64,000 bases of DNA from Pelagibius sp048268885 (lineage in GTDB: Bacteria; Pseudomonadota; Alphaproteobacteria; Kiloniellales; Kiloniellaceae), in assembly GCA_048268885.1 (NCBI GenBank), contig JBLWUP010000008.1:62001-126000 (forward strand), given 5' to 3'. This document shows positions 26,779-35,512 of this stretch, one piece after another. Position 1 is the first letter of the stretch. The number at the start of each line of letters is the position of its first letter. The position numbers and the translations under genes were made by a program. The notes below the pieces were generated by a model. That model was not told where the DNA came from. It was given only the letters and a program-made list of their open reading frames with translations, and made no database searches.

Positions 26779-26803
26779 TCAGGCCGACGGTTCAGGTGCC
26801 GGT

Positions 26804-27691
26804 TCAGTCTCTGGGCGCGGTCGGGGCCGCCGCCGCTTCAGCTTCCAGCTGCGCCGGCAGGCCGGCCAGCCAGTCCATCACGGCGCCGACCCGCGGCAGG
26901 GGACGCAGGGCCGGGTGGACCAGCAGCCAGAGGTCGCGCTGCAGCACCGGCGCTTCGGATACCCGCGCCAGGGTCGGGTCCCGCGTCGCCATGAAGTCCG
27001 GCAGCACGCCCCGGCCGAGGCCGCTGCGCACCGCCTGAACCAGGCCTTCGGCATCGTTGATGCGCAGCCGTGAAAGGTTCTCCGGCGCCACCTTGGCGGT
27101 CACCCAGCGCGCCTGTGGGTAGTGCAGAAAGCGGTCGTCGTAGGTCACCCAGGGCAGGCTCTCCGGCTCGATCCCGCGCGGCGCATAGACGGAAAACGCG
27201 AGCTCCCCGATCTTGCGGCACAGCCCGCTGCCGCTTTCCGGCCGCGCGAAGCGCAGGGCGATGTCGGTCTCCCGCCGGCTGAGGCTGAGGTTGCGGGCAT
27301 CGGCGTCGGCATCGATGTGCAGGCCGGGAAAGCGCGCCAGCAGCGCATCCAGGCGCGGGACGATGAGTTGGTTCACCAGGATCGGCACGGCGGTGATGCG
27401 CACCCGCCCGGCCACGGTCTCTCCCGACTCGCTGGCGGCCGTCTCCAGCGCCGCCACGGCGCTTTCCATTTCCTCGGCGCGGGCCACGGCCTGCTCGCCG
27501 AGGACGGTGGGCGTCAGCTGCCCGCGCTCGCGCAGAAAGAGGCGGCCGTTCAGCGTCCGCTCCAGCGCGGCGAGGCGGCGGCTCACGGTGGTCTGGTCGA
27601 CGGCCAGGTCCTGGGCGGCCGCCGCCAGACTGCCGCCGCGGGCCAGGGCCAGCAGCACCCGCAGGTCGGACCAGTTCAGCGCGGCGGTCAT
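26804..27691 (-). CDS. LysR family transcriptional regulator
   Basis: The 295-residue protein has the winged helix at residues 8-65 (LRVLLALARGGSLAAAAQDLAVDQTTVSRRLAALE) and a LysR effector domain (VPILVNQLIVPRLDALLARF). It resembles the regulator at 15653 in general style. It is divergent from the TauE-like transporter gene 130 bases away, the most likely target. The C-terminus is Ala/Glu rich. The ligand is unknown. Confidence 0.9.
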   Translation of the reverse strand: MTAALNWSDLRVLLALARGGSLAAAAQDLAVDQTTVSRRLAALERTLNGRLFLRERGQLTPTVLGEQAVARAEEMESAVAALETAASESGETVAGRVRITAVPILVNQLIVPRLDALLARFPGLHIDADADARNLSLSRRETDIALRFARPESGSGLCRKIGELAFSVYAPRGIEPESLPWVTYDDRFLHYPQARWVTAKVAPENLSRLRINDAEGLVQAVRSGLGRGVLPDFMATRDPTLARVSEAPVLQRDLWLLVHPALRPLPRVGAVMDWLAGLPAQLEAEAAAAPTAPRD

Positions 27692-27819
27692 GACTGCGAA
27701 AATGCAGTTTCAAACTGCATCTCTTTCGATTGGATCGGCATCCGTGCAGGAGTATCACAGCCGGGTTCCGGGCGCCAGGGAAGGCGGCCCGGCTTCGGTT
27801 CCGGCTCTGAAAGGCAAGG

Positions 27820-28581
27820 ATGATGGATTTCGCGGTAGGGGCGCAGCTCGCCGAGGGGCGCTTCCTCTGGCTCGCGGCGGCGGGGGTGCTTGCGGGCCTG
27901 GTCCGCGGCTTCTCCGGCTTCGGCGCGGCGATGATCTTCATCCCCCTGGCCGGCATCGTCGAGCGTCCGGAGGTCGCCATCCCGCTGCTCTTCGTGGTCG
28001 ACAACCTGGCGACCCTGCACATCACCCTGCCGTCCTTCCGGCGCTGCTGCTGGGCGGAGATCCTGCCGCTGCTGGCCGGGGCCTCGCTGACGATTCCGCT
28101 GGGCGTCGCCCTGCTGGTCTCGGTCGATCCGGTGACCATGCGCTGGGCCATCTCGCTGCTGATCCTCGTCGCCGTGGCGGCGCTGGCCAGCGGCTGGCGG
28201 CTGCAGAAGGCGCTGCCCTTCGCCGGGACGGCGGCGGTCGGCGGCGTGGCCGGGCTGGCCGGCGGCGCGGCCAGCCTTTACGGCCCGCCCCTCATCCTCT
28301 TCTGGCTCGGCGGACGTTCCGGGGCGGCGCAGGTGCGCGACAACATCTATGCGATCTTCGGTCTGCTCTCGGTGGTCGCCGGAACGACACAGTGGCTGAA
28401 CGGCCTGCTCACCTTCGACGTGCTGCGCGAAGCGCTGCTGCTGCTGCCCGTCTATATCCTCGCGACCGTCACGGGCGCGCGTCTCTTCCGCCACGCCAGC
28501 GAGGCACACTACCGGCTGGTGGCGCTCGGCCTCTGCGCTCTCGTCGCCCTGGCGGGCCTACCGCTGTGGGAGAATCTCTGA
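27820..28581 (+). CDS. TauE/SafE family permease
   Basis: The 253-residue membrane protein has about eight helices and the family's paired glycine-rich motifs (GLVRGFSGFGAAMIFIPL and GGVAGLAGGAASLYGPPLILFW). TauE/SafE proteins export sulfite, sulfoacetate or related organic anions. The neighbouring divergent LysR gene suggests substrate-induced expression. A second TauE-like gene lies at 37664. The specific substrate is unknown. Confidence 0.88.
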   Translation: MMDFAVGAQLAEGRFLWLAAAGVLAGLVRGFSGFGAAMIFIPLAGIVERPEVAIPLLFVVDNLATLHITLPSFRRCCWAEILPLLAGASLTIPLGVALLVSVDPVTMRWAISLLILVAVAALASGWRLQKALPFAGTAAVGGVAGLAGGAASLYGPPLILFWLGGRSGAAQVRDNIYAIFGLLSVVAGTTQWLNGLLTFDVLREALLLLPVYILATVTGARLFRHASEAHYRLVALGLCALVALAGLPLWENL

Positions 28582-28633
28582 GCAAGGCGGGGAGGGGTCG
28601 CCTTCCACCGTGTCTTGGGCTATTCATCGGCGC

Positions 28634-29083
28634 ATGACGACACCGATGATTCGCCGCGCCGCGGCGCAAGACGTTCCCGCCATCGTCGCCCTGCTGGCCG
28701 ACGACGAGCTGGGCAAGGCCCGGGAGGCTCCCGGCGATCCCTGCTACGCGGAAGCCTTCGCGGCCATCGAGGGCGACGCCAACCAGTTTCTCGCCGTGGT
28801 CGATGACGGCGGCGAGATCGTCGGCTGCCTCCAGCTCAGCTTCATTCCCGGGCTGTCGCTGAAGGGCATGTGGCGCGGCCAGATCGAAAGCGTGCGCATC
28901 GCCGCGTCACGCCGCGGGCAGGGGCTCGGTCACGTGATGATCGACTGGGCCATCGGCGAGTGCCGGCGGCGCGGCTGCGGGCTGGTCCAGCTGACCATGA
29001 ACAAGTCCCGCGAGGACAGCCACCGCTTCTACGAATCGCTCGGCTTCGTGGCGACCCACGAAGGCTTCAAGCTGACGCTGTAG
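28634..29083 (+). CDS. GNAT family N-acetyltransferase
   Basis: The 149-residue enzyme carries the acetyl-CoA pyrophosphate loop SRRGQGLGHVMIDW and the motif NKSREDSHRFYESLGFV, where the Tyr is the usual general acid. The N-terminal IRRAAAQDVPAIVALL is the standard GNAT opening. ATG 28634 gives a normal length; an earlier GTG adds an unneeded tail. The acceptor substrate is unknown. Confidence 0.88.
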   Translation: MTTPMIRRAAAQDVPAIVALLADDELGKAREAPGDPCYAEAFAAIEGDANQFLAVVDDGGEIVGCLQLSFIPGLSLKGMWRGQIESVRIAASRRGQGLGHVMIDWAIGECRRRGCGLVQLTMNKSREDSHRFYESLGFVATHEGFKLTL

Positions 29084-29095
29084 AAAACCCCTCGC

Positions 29096-29196
29096 TCGTC
29101 GTCCCGGACAAGCGAGCGGAAGCGAGCGCGATCCGGGATCCAGGGGGCAAGCATCCGAGCGGCAGCCCTGGACCCTCGGGACAAGCCCGAGGGTGA
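29096..29196. repeat. interspersed intergenic repeat element
   Basis: The gap between the GNAT gene and moaA holds GTCCCGGACAAG ... CGATCCGGGATCCAGGG ... CCCTGGACCCTCGGG ... CCCGAGGGTGACG. It is a nested set of inverted repeats (TCCCGGA/TCCGGGA, CCAGGG/CCCTGG, CCCTCGGG/CCCGAGGG) typical of a dispersed alphaproteobacterial repeat. It may terminate the converging genes. Confidence 0.65.
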
Positions 29197-29208
29197 CGAT
29201 CTGAAAAA

Positions 29209-30207
29209 TCAGCCGCCGGTCACGCTCATGTGGCGCGAGACGGCCGGCTGCTTGCGGCGGCGGTCGATGATGAAGTCGTGGCCCTTCGGCTTGCGGCCGA
29301 TGGCTTCCATGATCGCCTGCTCCAACGGCCCGTCGTCCTCGGCCATGCGCAGCGGCTCGCGCAGGTCGGCGGCGTCCTCCTGGCCCAGGCACATGTACAG
29401 CGTGCCGGTGCAGGTCAGGCGCACGCGGTTGCAGCTTTCACAGAAGTTATGGGTCATCGGCGTGATGAAGCCCAGGCGTCCGCCGGTCTCCTTCACGCGC
29501 ATGTAGCGCGCCGGGCCGCCGGTGCGGTAGTCGATCTCCTCCAGCGTCCACTTCTCGGCCAGCTGCGCGCGCAGCATGGAAAGCGGCCAGTATTGGTCGA
29601 TGCGCTGCTCGCCGATCTCGCCCATGGGCATGACCTCGATGAAGGTCAGGTCGTAGCCTTCGTCGCCGCACCAGGAAACCAGGCGGTCGACCTCGTCGTC
29701 GTTCACGCCCTTCAGCGCCACGGCGTTGATCTTGATCGCGAGGCCCGCGTCCTTGGCGGCGGCGAGGCCGTCCATCACCTTGTCGAGTTTGCCCCAGCGG
29801 GTGATGGCGGCGAACTTGTCGGGGTCGAGGGTATCGAGCGAGACGTTCACGCGCTTCACGCCGCAGTCGGCCAGTTCATGCGCGAAGCGGGCGAGCTGGC
29901 TGCCGTTGGTGGTGAGGGTCAGCTCCTCCAGGTCGCCGCTTTCCAGGTGACGGGAGAGGGAATGGAACAGCTTCATGATGTCGCGGCGCACCAGCGGCTC
30001 GCCGCCGGTCATGCGCAGCTTCTTCACGCCCTGGTGCACGAAGGCGCTGCACACCCGGTCCAGCTCCTCCAGGCTGAGAATCTCCGCCTTGGGCAAAAAG
30101 GTCATGTCTTCCGCCATGCAGTAGTTGCAGCGGAAGTCGCAGCGGTCCGTCACCGAAACACGCAGGTAGGTGATCGCCCTGCCGAAGGGATCGATCATCT
30201 CAGCCAT
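29209..30207 (-). CDS. moaA: GTP 3',8-cyclase of molybdenum cofactor synthesis
   Basis: MoaA is a radical-SAM enzyme making the first committed intermediate of the molybdenum cofactor. The SAM cluster motif is CDFRCNYC near residue 25; a second cluster is coordinated by the C-terminal CESCNRVRLTCTGTLYMC segment; the protein ends in the required Gly-Gly (SVTGG). ATG 30207 follows GGGAGACTCCTG and gives 332 residues. The gene supports the molybdenum enzymes encoded elsewhere in the window. It is divergent from a small membrane protein. Confidence 0.97.
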   Translation of the reverse strand: MAEMIDPFGRAITYLRVSVTDRCDFRCNYCMAEDMTFLPKAEILSLEELDRVCSAFVHQGVKKLRMTGGEPLVRRDIMKLFHSLSRHLESGDLEELTLTTNGSQLARFAHELADCGVKRVNVSLDTLDPDKFAAITRWGKLDKVMDGLAAAKDAGLAIKINAVALKGVNDDEVDRLVSWCGDEGYDLTFIEVMPMGEIGEQRIDQYWPLSMLRAQLAEKWTLEEIDYRTGGPARYMRVKETGGRLGFITPMTHNFCESCNRVRLTCTGTLYMCLGQEDAADLREPLRMAEDDGPLEQAIMEAIGRKPKGHDFIIDRRRKQPAVSRHMSVTGG

Positions 30208-30438
30208 CAGGAGTCTCCCAACCCATATCTCAACCCCGGCTTTCCTCGCGGGGCCGGACGTTCTTACCGACCAGCTATACAGCAGTAAGTCCAATATAGG
30301 AACAGCCGGAGGTCATTTCGCCCCTAACTTTTCTGGGGGCTCTGGGGCCGGAAACGCCAGGATTTCCGGGCTCTTCCGGCCGGCCTGGGGGCTTTTCTTC
30401 TGTTGCCGCCGGGCCGGGCGCGGACTAGCCTTTCCGCC

Positions 30439-30750
30439 ATGAGCGACTCCTCTTCACAGGTCTCTTTTCTGGACCGACCCGTCGCGCGGTTCTGCGCCCT
30501 GGGCGTGGCGCTGCTCATGGCGGCGGCGCTGGCCTTCATGCACCGCGACGACATCTTCCCGCCGGAACAGGCGGCGGCGGACCCCGACGACCCTGTGGCC
30601 CTCTGCTTTGCCGAGCGGGCGAAGGACATCGACGCCCTGCTGGCCGAGGGCACCATCAACGCCCAGCAGGCCGACCTCTTCAAGAACCGCGCCGAGGCGC
30701 TGTGCCAGGCCCAGCTCGGCGGCGGCAGCGGCCCGCCGCCGCCGCAGTAG
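30439..30750 (+). CDS. small membrane-anchored protein
   Basis: The 103-residue protein has one membrane segment (residues 17-34, FCALGVALLMAAALAFMH) followed by a helical domain (CFAERAKDIDALLAEGTINAQQADLFKNRAEALC) with two cysteines 31 residues apart that could pair if it faces the periplasm. The tail is Gly/Pro rich. It is divergent from moaA. No family is recognised. Confidence 0.72.
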   Translation: MSDSSSQVSFLDRPVARFCALGVALLMAAALAFMHRDDIFPPEQAAADPDDPVALCFAERAKDIDALLAEGTINAQQADLFKNRAEALCQAQLGGGSGPPPPQ

Positions 30751-30950
30751 CGCGGTTCGCGATCCACAGATGAGCTTCTTGCGGGTTGAGATGGGAAAGG
30801 CCCGCTTCGGGGCCGTTTCCGGGAGTCGTCTGAGGGAGGTAGGCTTAACCGTTCCTTCACCGCTTGGTTGCATCTATTGTATGAGATGTTCGCCGGAAAG
30901 GGCGGCGAGCGGCCGTCGACGGCAACAGTAAGAGGGCAGCGGCTCGGCGT

Positions 30951-32219
30951 ATGGCGGTTTCTTCTCCGCAGAGGGTTTCCAGCACGAGCGTTCAGGCGGA
31001 CGACGACAGCAAGTCGGAAGACCTGCGCGCCGAATGTCATGCCTTGCGCAAGCAACTCGACGCGGCCGGCGACGGCGCGATTTTCGCTGAAGCGCTGGAG
31101 GCTGTCTCCGAGGCCATCGTGATCTACGACGCAGACGGGCGGCTCGTCACCTGCAACCGCAACTTCCGTGACCTCTACGGCTACAGCGAAGAGGAAGCGC
31201 GGCCCGGCGTTCACTTCACCGAGCTGGGCCAGATCGACGTCGCGCGGGGCCAGGTGGTGGTCGGCGACGAGTTCGGCAGTGGCGATGATTACCTGCAGCG
31301 CAAAGCCGAATACCGGCGCAAGCTGGAAGGCTCCTTCATCGTCCAGCTGAAAGACGGCCGCTGGCTGAAGACGACCGACCGGCGGATGAGCGGCGGCGGC
31401 TTCGTCAGCGTCCAGGTCGACGTCACGGAGATCAAGCGTAAGGAAGAGGTTCTCCGCGAGGCCAAGGAGCAGGCGGAAGCCGCGGCGCGGACCAAGTCCG
31501 AGTTCCTGGCCAACATCAGCCACGATTTGAGGACGCCGCTGAATGCGATCCTCGGCTTCTCGGAGATGATTCTCCGTGAAGTCAGCGGTCCCTTCGAAAA
31601 CGAGATCTACCGGGGATATCTGGAGAACATCCACAAAGGCGGCCACCTGCTCTTGTCCATCGTGAACGACATCCTGGACACCGCGAAGCTCGACAGCGGC
31701 AAGTACAGCTTGAAGCCCGAACGCTTCGATCCGGTGGAGTTGACGCAGGACGTTGTGGCGACTTTCACCCCGATCGCCCGGGACAAGGATCTGCGGATCG
31801 GTGTCACGGCTCCGCCCGAAGGCATTCCGACCATTGTCACGGACCCGCGCGCACTGATTCAGGTCATGAACAATCTCGTCTCCAACGCCTGCAAGCACAC
31901 CGACAGCGGCGGCGCCATCGATCTGCGTTGGCGCCTGCTGGAGGACGGAATGGAGGACGGGCGCCTGGAGTTTTCGGTGGCCGACAACGGCGTCGGCATG
32001 CCGGCCGAACTCGTCGCCAAGATCGGCGAACCCTTCCTCGCCGACGGCAGCGCCACGGCACTGCGCGGCGAACGGGGCACCGGCCTCGGTTTCTACATCT
32101 GCACGAAGCTGGTCGACCTGCTGGGCGGCACCCTGTCGGTGGACAGCACGCCCGGCAAGGGCACCACCGTCTCGGTGCAGTGGCCGCTGCAGAGCTTGGT
32201 TCCCGAGCCCCGGGCCTAA
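30951..32219 (+). CDS. cytosolic PAS-domain sensor histidine kinase
   Basis: The 422-residue kinase has no membrane segment. An N-terminal coiled stretch (residues 20-40) is followed by a PAS domain with a PAC tail (EAIVIYDADGRLVTCNRNF to SVQVDVTEIKRKEE, about 50-165). The dimerisation helix has His191 in NISHDLRTPLNAI; the ATPase domain shows N box MNNLVSNACKH, G1 DNGVGMP and G2 RGTGLGFY. No response regulator is adjacent, so it is an orphan. The input signal is unknown. Confidence 0.92.
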   Translation: MAVSSPQRVSSTSVQADDDSKSEDLRAECHALRKQLDAAGDGAIFAEALEAVSEAIVIYDADGRLVTCNRNFRDLYGYSEEEARPGVHFTELGQIDVARGQVVVGDEFGSGDDYLQRKAEYRRKLEGSFIVQLKDGRWLKTTDRRMSGGGFVSVQVDVTEIKRKEEVLREAKEQAEAAARTKSEFLANISHDLRTPLNAILGFSEMILREVSGPFENEIYRGYLENIHKGGHLLLSIVNDILDTAKLDSGKYSLKPERFDPVELTQDVVATFTPIARDKDLRIGVTAPPEGIPTIVTDPRALIQVMNNLVSNACKHTDSGGAIDLRWRLLEDGMEDGRLEFSVADNGVGMPAELVAKIGEPFLADGSATALRGERGTGLGFYICTKLVDLLGGTLSVDSTPGKGTTVSVQWPLQSLVPEPRA

Positions 32220-32293
32220 ACCTCCACGGTCTTCAGCCGGTCCGAAGTGCCGGGTGCAAGAAATCGCATCGCTATTGCCGGTGCTCTGACAGG

Positions 32294-32312
32294 CCCTGCG
32301 GTCCGGGCAGGG
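32294..32312. terminator. hairpin between converging genes
   Basis: The stem CCCTGC/GCAGGG with a seven-base loop lies between the kinase stop and the EamA gene stop. It could serve both strands, but no T tract is clear. Confidence 0.35.
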
Positions 32313-32336
32313 GTGGCTTTGGAAACGGCATTCTGC

Positions 32337-33233
32337 CTAAACCGACCGCTTCTCCGTCGCCAAGGTCGAAGGCGCCGGCTGCACTGACTTCATCACCAGG
32401 TAGATCGCTGTCGAGGCGAGGATGATCAAGCCGCCGACGATCGTCCTGCCTTTGGGATCTTCGCCGAAGAGCATCCAGGCCCAGACCGGCGCGACCGGAA
32501 TTTCGCTAAGGCCTATCAGCGCCGCCACGAGGGCGGGAACCCGTGCCACCCCCAGTAGGTAGACGCCGAACCCGAGGCCGACGTTCACGAGGCCGTAGAG
32601 GAAGAGCCACAAGTAGTCCGATGGCAAGGTGTTGCTGAAGGTTGCGAAAGGCATAACGGCGACGGCCGCCATAAAGGCAGAGAGGTACGTCGCCTTTGTC
32701 AGGTCGGCCCGGGGGTAGTGCTTGGCCGCTACGGTGATGGCGGCCATGAAGATCGTCATGCCGAAGGCCAGGATGACGCCGGTCCAATGCTGGAAGTCTT
32801 GTTCCCCCCACATCATGATCGCGACGCCGGCCGCGCAGCCGAGACAACAGGAAAGCGCGATCAGCGTGGGCCTTTCCCGCAGGAAAATGGCCGCAAAGAG
32901 CAGCGTGACCAACGGCATGGTGCCATAGAGAAACGAAACGTTGGCGATGGTGGTGTAGAAGAAGGCGGAAATGAAGCACATCATGCCGAGGGCGGAAAGA
33001 ACGGCTATGACCAGTTCTCCCAGCCCGAAGGAAACCAGCGTACGGAGATCCCGGACGCCCTTGAGCCATGCATAGATCAATGCAACGCAGAGGCCGCCGG
33101 TCACAGATCGCCAGAAAAGGGTGGTGGGGATGTCGGTGCTGACAACCCGCGTGAACAAGCCGGCCGTGCTCCAGGAGAGGGCGGCGATCAGCACCAGGCC
33201 GGCGCCGACGAGGCTGCGAGAGCGTTCCGTCAA
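32337..33233 (-). CDS. EamA/DMT family transporter, last gene of SET-ThiF operon
   Basis: The 298-residue protein has ten predicted helices and the duplicated EamA pattern (ALSWSTAGLFTR in the first half, the second repeat from residue 150). DMT proteins commonly export amino acids or small metabolites. The ATG overlaps the stop of the acyltransferase-like gene by four bases, so it is translationally coupled to that operon. This placement suggests that it exports, or occasionally imports, the product of the SET-ThiF-acyltransferase genes. Substrate is inferred only from position. Confidence 0.88.
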   Translation of the reverse strand: MTERSRSLVGAGLVLIAALSWSTAGLFTRVVSTDIPTTLFWRSVTGGLCVALIYAWLKGVRDLRTLVSFGLGELVIAVLSALGMMCFISAFFYTTIANVSFLYGTMPLVTLLFAAIFLRERPTLIALSCCLGCAAGVAIMMWGEQDFQHWTGVILAFGMTIFMAAITVAAKHYPRADLTKATYLSAFMAAVAVMPFATFSNTLPSDYLWLFLYGLVNVGLGFGVYLLGVARVPALVAALIGLSEIPVAPVWAWMLFGEDPKGRTIVGGLIILASTAIYLVMKSVQPAPSTLATEKRSV

Positions 33234-33934
33234 GCAGGGGACCTCCCAGGGTTGATCAAAGCGATGGAGCCGTCCAGGGGCAGAGGCATATATCCGTCCT
33301 CCATCGTCTCTGTGCTGTAAAGCAGCAGCGGGTCTCCTCTCGTCGCCGCGAGTGTTTTCATACGCGCCAGGTTCACGATGACCGGCGTGCAGAGTGGATT
33401 GCGCAGATCAAACTCGTCACGTATGGCGAGGCCCGTCTCGAGCGGGCCGTAGACCTGCAACGAAGGCAGGATGGAATCGGGCTCGCCGGGGGCCCGAACG
33501 TTGAGCACGACAGAATCAAACCGTCTGCTCTCCGCAAAGCCGAAGGCGGCCCGGAGCAGTGCCCTGTAGACGCCGAAGGGGTAGCCCGGCAGATGCCGCT
33601 TTCGGTAGGCCGGAAGCACCATGATACGCGTCAGCTCAATCGCGGTCCGCCGGTCGATCCATTGCGACAGGTCGCAATAGCGCTCCACCGGTAAAGGGCC
33701 GCCCGCCGGAAGCACGAGTCGAGCCGTTCCGAGCGGCCGGCGGTCGGGCCCATAGGCTATGAGAAACTGCGCCCTCTCGAAGTACTCGTCGAAGAGGAGC
33801 CTGTCGTCGTAGATCTTGAACCATCTGAGTTCCCGGAAGTAGACGGCCCGCCATATAGCGGAAACATGATCCAGGCTAGCGCTGGGGACGGCTTCGGGAC
33901 CGCCGTCGAAGGAGGCCGGAAGCCCCTTAGGCAA
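33230..33934 (-). CDS. FeeM/LuxI-like N-acyltransferase (GNAT fold)
   Basis: The 234-residue protein resembles N-acyl amino acid synthases and autoinducer synthases rather than ordinary acetyltransferases. Landmarks are VYFRELRWFKIYDDRLLFDEYFERA read in pieces (VYFRELRWF, DEYFERAQF), FLIAYGPDRRPLGTARLV, and ELTRIMVLPAYRKR, the pattern of a substrate loop followed by GNAT motif A. I place the start at TTG 33934, overlapping the ThiF stop by eight bases, with AAGGGGAC upstream. Acyl donor (acyl-ACP or acyl-CoA) and acceptor are unknown. It lies between the E1-like gene and the exporter. Confidence 0.75.
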   Translation of the reverse strand: MPKGLPASFDGGPEAVPSASLDHVSAIWRAVYFRELRWFKIYDDRLLFDEYFERAQFLIAYGPDRRPLGTARLVLPAGGPLPVERYCDLSQWIDRRTAIELTRIMVLPAYRKRHLPGYPFGVYRALLRAAFGFAESRRFDSVVLNVRAPGEPDSILPSLQVYGPLETGLAIRDEFDLRNPLCTPVIVNLARMKTLAATRGDPLLLYSTETMEDGYMPLPLDGSIALINPGRSPA

Positions 33935-34880
33935 CTTGCGTCCCCTTGACTTCCGTCTCCTTGAAGCGTGTCTCGTACTCATCGGCATTGATCCACGACC
34001 CGTCGAAGCGGTGGAACCCGGCGTGCCACGTTGCGGCATCGAACCAGAAGTAGTCGGGAACAGGGGGCAGCGGTTCACAGTAAGGCTGGCGTTCCAGGTC
34101 GCAGAGAATGAGGGCGGCCCGGGCGGCAAGGAGATAGCAGGACAAGGGGGGTGTCACTGCGTTGATGGGTACGTTGCCGACTTCTCCCATCCAGTCGAAG
34201 ATGCCTTTCAGGCCTGGAAAGCGCGGCAGGTAATTGAGTTGCATCACCAGCAGCCGCTCGACGTCCTCACGGGACAGCGGTTTGCCCTCCGGGATGCCGA
34301 AGAGATCTTCCAGCGTAACGCCGCCCCTGACGAACTTGTAGACATTGGCGCCCCAGCCCCAGACGCAGGAGGCGAGGATGCATTTCGTCCGCTCGTGCGC
34401 TTGGAACGCCCGGTGGAGTGCGTACCTTTCACCGGTCAGATAGACGTCGGTCTGATCAAAGACGAGATCGCATCCGTCCACGAACGTCTCGGCGGTGTGG
34501 TACTGAATCCCCTCCGGGAAGACCTCAATCGTCACGTCACTTACCATCTCGCGCAGCAGATCGCCGACGACGACGGCCTTGTTCTTGCCGATGTTCGACT
34601 CTCCCGCACCCAACTGCCTGTTGATGTTGGAGGTATCGAAGGAGTCCGGGTCCGCCAGCTTGATATGGCAGACGCCGAGCCGTGCCAGAGTCATCGCCAG
34701 ATGCCCGCCAATGCCGCCACAGCCGGCGATGCCGACCACCGAGTCCCGCAGCTTTTCCTGCGACCTACGCTGTTGGGCAGGATCTGCGCCGAGAAAGCAG
34801 CCGTTGCGGTTGACCCGCTCCCAGTAGAACGCGTCGTCATAGCGGCTTTCGTGCAGAATAACCCGCGGCTTCTTAAGCAT
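33927..34880 (-). CDS. ThiF/MoeB-type E1-like adenylyltransferase
   Basis: The 317-residue protein has the E1 adenylation fold: ERVNRNGCFLG near residue 21, GCGGIGGHLA at residues 53-62, then LADPDSFDTSNINRQL with the ATP-binding Asp and Asn/Arg, and GKNKAVVV. The paired CxxC zinc ligands of MoeB/ThiF are absent. Families with this core adenylate a C-terminal carboxylate of a small protein, peptide or other acid. GGAGG lies five bases upstream of ATG 34880. No ubiquitin-like partner is nearby, so the target may be a small molecule or a peptide encoded elsewhere. Confidence 0.88.
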   Translation of the reverse strand: MLKKPRVILHESRYDDAFYWERVNRNGCFLGADPAQQRRSQEKLRDSVVGIAGCGGIGGHLAMTLARLGVCHIKLADPDSFDTSNINRQLGAGESNIGKNKAVVVGDLLREMVSDVTIEVFPEGIQYHTAETFVDGCDLVFDQTDVYLTGERYALHRAFQAHERTKCILASCVWGWGANVYKFVRGGVTLEDLFGIPEGKPLSREDVERLLVMQLNYLPRFPGLKGIFDWMGEVGNVPINAVTPPLSCYLLAARAALILCDLERQPYCEPLPPVPDYFWFDAATWHAGFHRFDGSWINADEYETRFKETEVKGTQVA

Positions 34881-34895
34881 TTAGACCTCCGTGAT

Positions 34896-35372
34896 TCATA
34901 CCCAGTTTTTTCGGTCGGGGTAGTCTTCGAGATTGGCGTAGGCCATCGTGATCTCACTGCGGGGGACGATGGGTTTCACCGCGACCAGTCTCACAAGCAA
35001 GATCCCGCCATCGAACGACCAGCGCACCTCGGCGTTTGGTTTGTCAGCGTGGCTGCAGAAGGAGACCGGGCCGAACACCAGATAGCCCTTCGCCCGTTCC
35101 TTCCCGGCAGCGACCTCCTGCGGGTTTAAGAAGATGTAGCGGTAGGCGACATGAGTCTTCAGCTGAAGGCGCTCTTCATGGCTGAACTCGATGGCCGCTG
35201 CGGAGGTGACGACCTGCCCGATCTCGAACCGCTCGCGGGCCATGAGCACCAGACCCTTTTGGGTGTTGCGCTGTATTGATAGGCCCGGGCCAACCGTCGT
35301 TTCAAAAATGTCGGCGGGATTCGGTGATTGAATATTATGCGCTGCGTCTGCGAGTTCATGATGCTGCCGCAT
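34896..35372 (-). CDS. small SET-domain protein
   Basis: The 158-residue protein reads as a minimal SET domain: GLSIQRNTQKGLVLMARERF (the start strand), a variable insert, SFCSHADKPNAEVRW in place of the usual NHSxxPN, and VPRSEITMAY for the GEELTxxY segment. The Asn-His pair is altered to Ser-His, so methyltransferase activity needs testing. A TTG 24 bases upstream is an alternative start. It is first in the four-gene operon and divergent from the ArsR-like regulator. SET domains methylate lysines with SAM; an endogenous target is not known. Confidence 0.72.
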   Translation of the reverse strand: MRQHHELADAAHNIQSPNPADIFETTVGPGLSIQRNTQKGLVLMARERFEIGQVVTSAAAIEFSHEERLQLKTHVAYRYIFLNPQEVAAGKERAKGYLVFGPVSFCSHADKPNAEVRWSFDGGILLVRLVAVKPIVPRSEITMAYANLEDYPDRKNWV

Positions 35373-35447
35373 GCCGCTACCACCGCTTGTTTTCAATATT
35401 TATCGATTGCTTCGCAGCTCAAGAAAACAACTGGACGAAGAATAGGA

Positions 35448-35476
35448 TTGAAATTTGCAACCAAGCAAGGGATTAT
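35448..35476 (+). promoter_or_regulatory. predicted sigma-70-type promoter of the ArsR-like gene
   Basis: TTGAAA (35448-35453), a 17-base spacer and GATTAT (35471-35476) precede the GTG at 35513 with GGGAGG in between. The heptamer ATTGAAA at the -35 recurs inverted at 35391-35397 (TTTCAAT), which could mark an operator arm shared by the divergent SET operon. Confidence 0.6.
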
Positions 35477-35512
35477 GTTTCGGAACTTGCCTAAATATGT
35501 CGGGAGGCCCCG

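Noticed and set aside
30208..30438. Molybdenum-cofactor riboswitch upstream of moaA
   Set aside because: No long conserved multi-stem leader is visible between moaA and the divergent gene; only a short AT-richer promoter region is seen.
35373..35512. Possible microcin-type precursor peptide beside the E1-like gene
   Set aside because: I read both strands of the gap for a short start-to-stop peptide with a ribosome-binding site and found none; a precursor encoded elsewhere remains possible.
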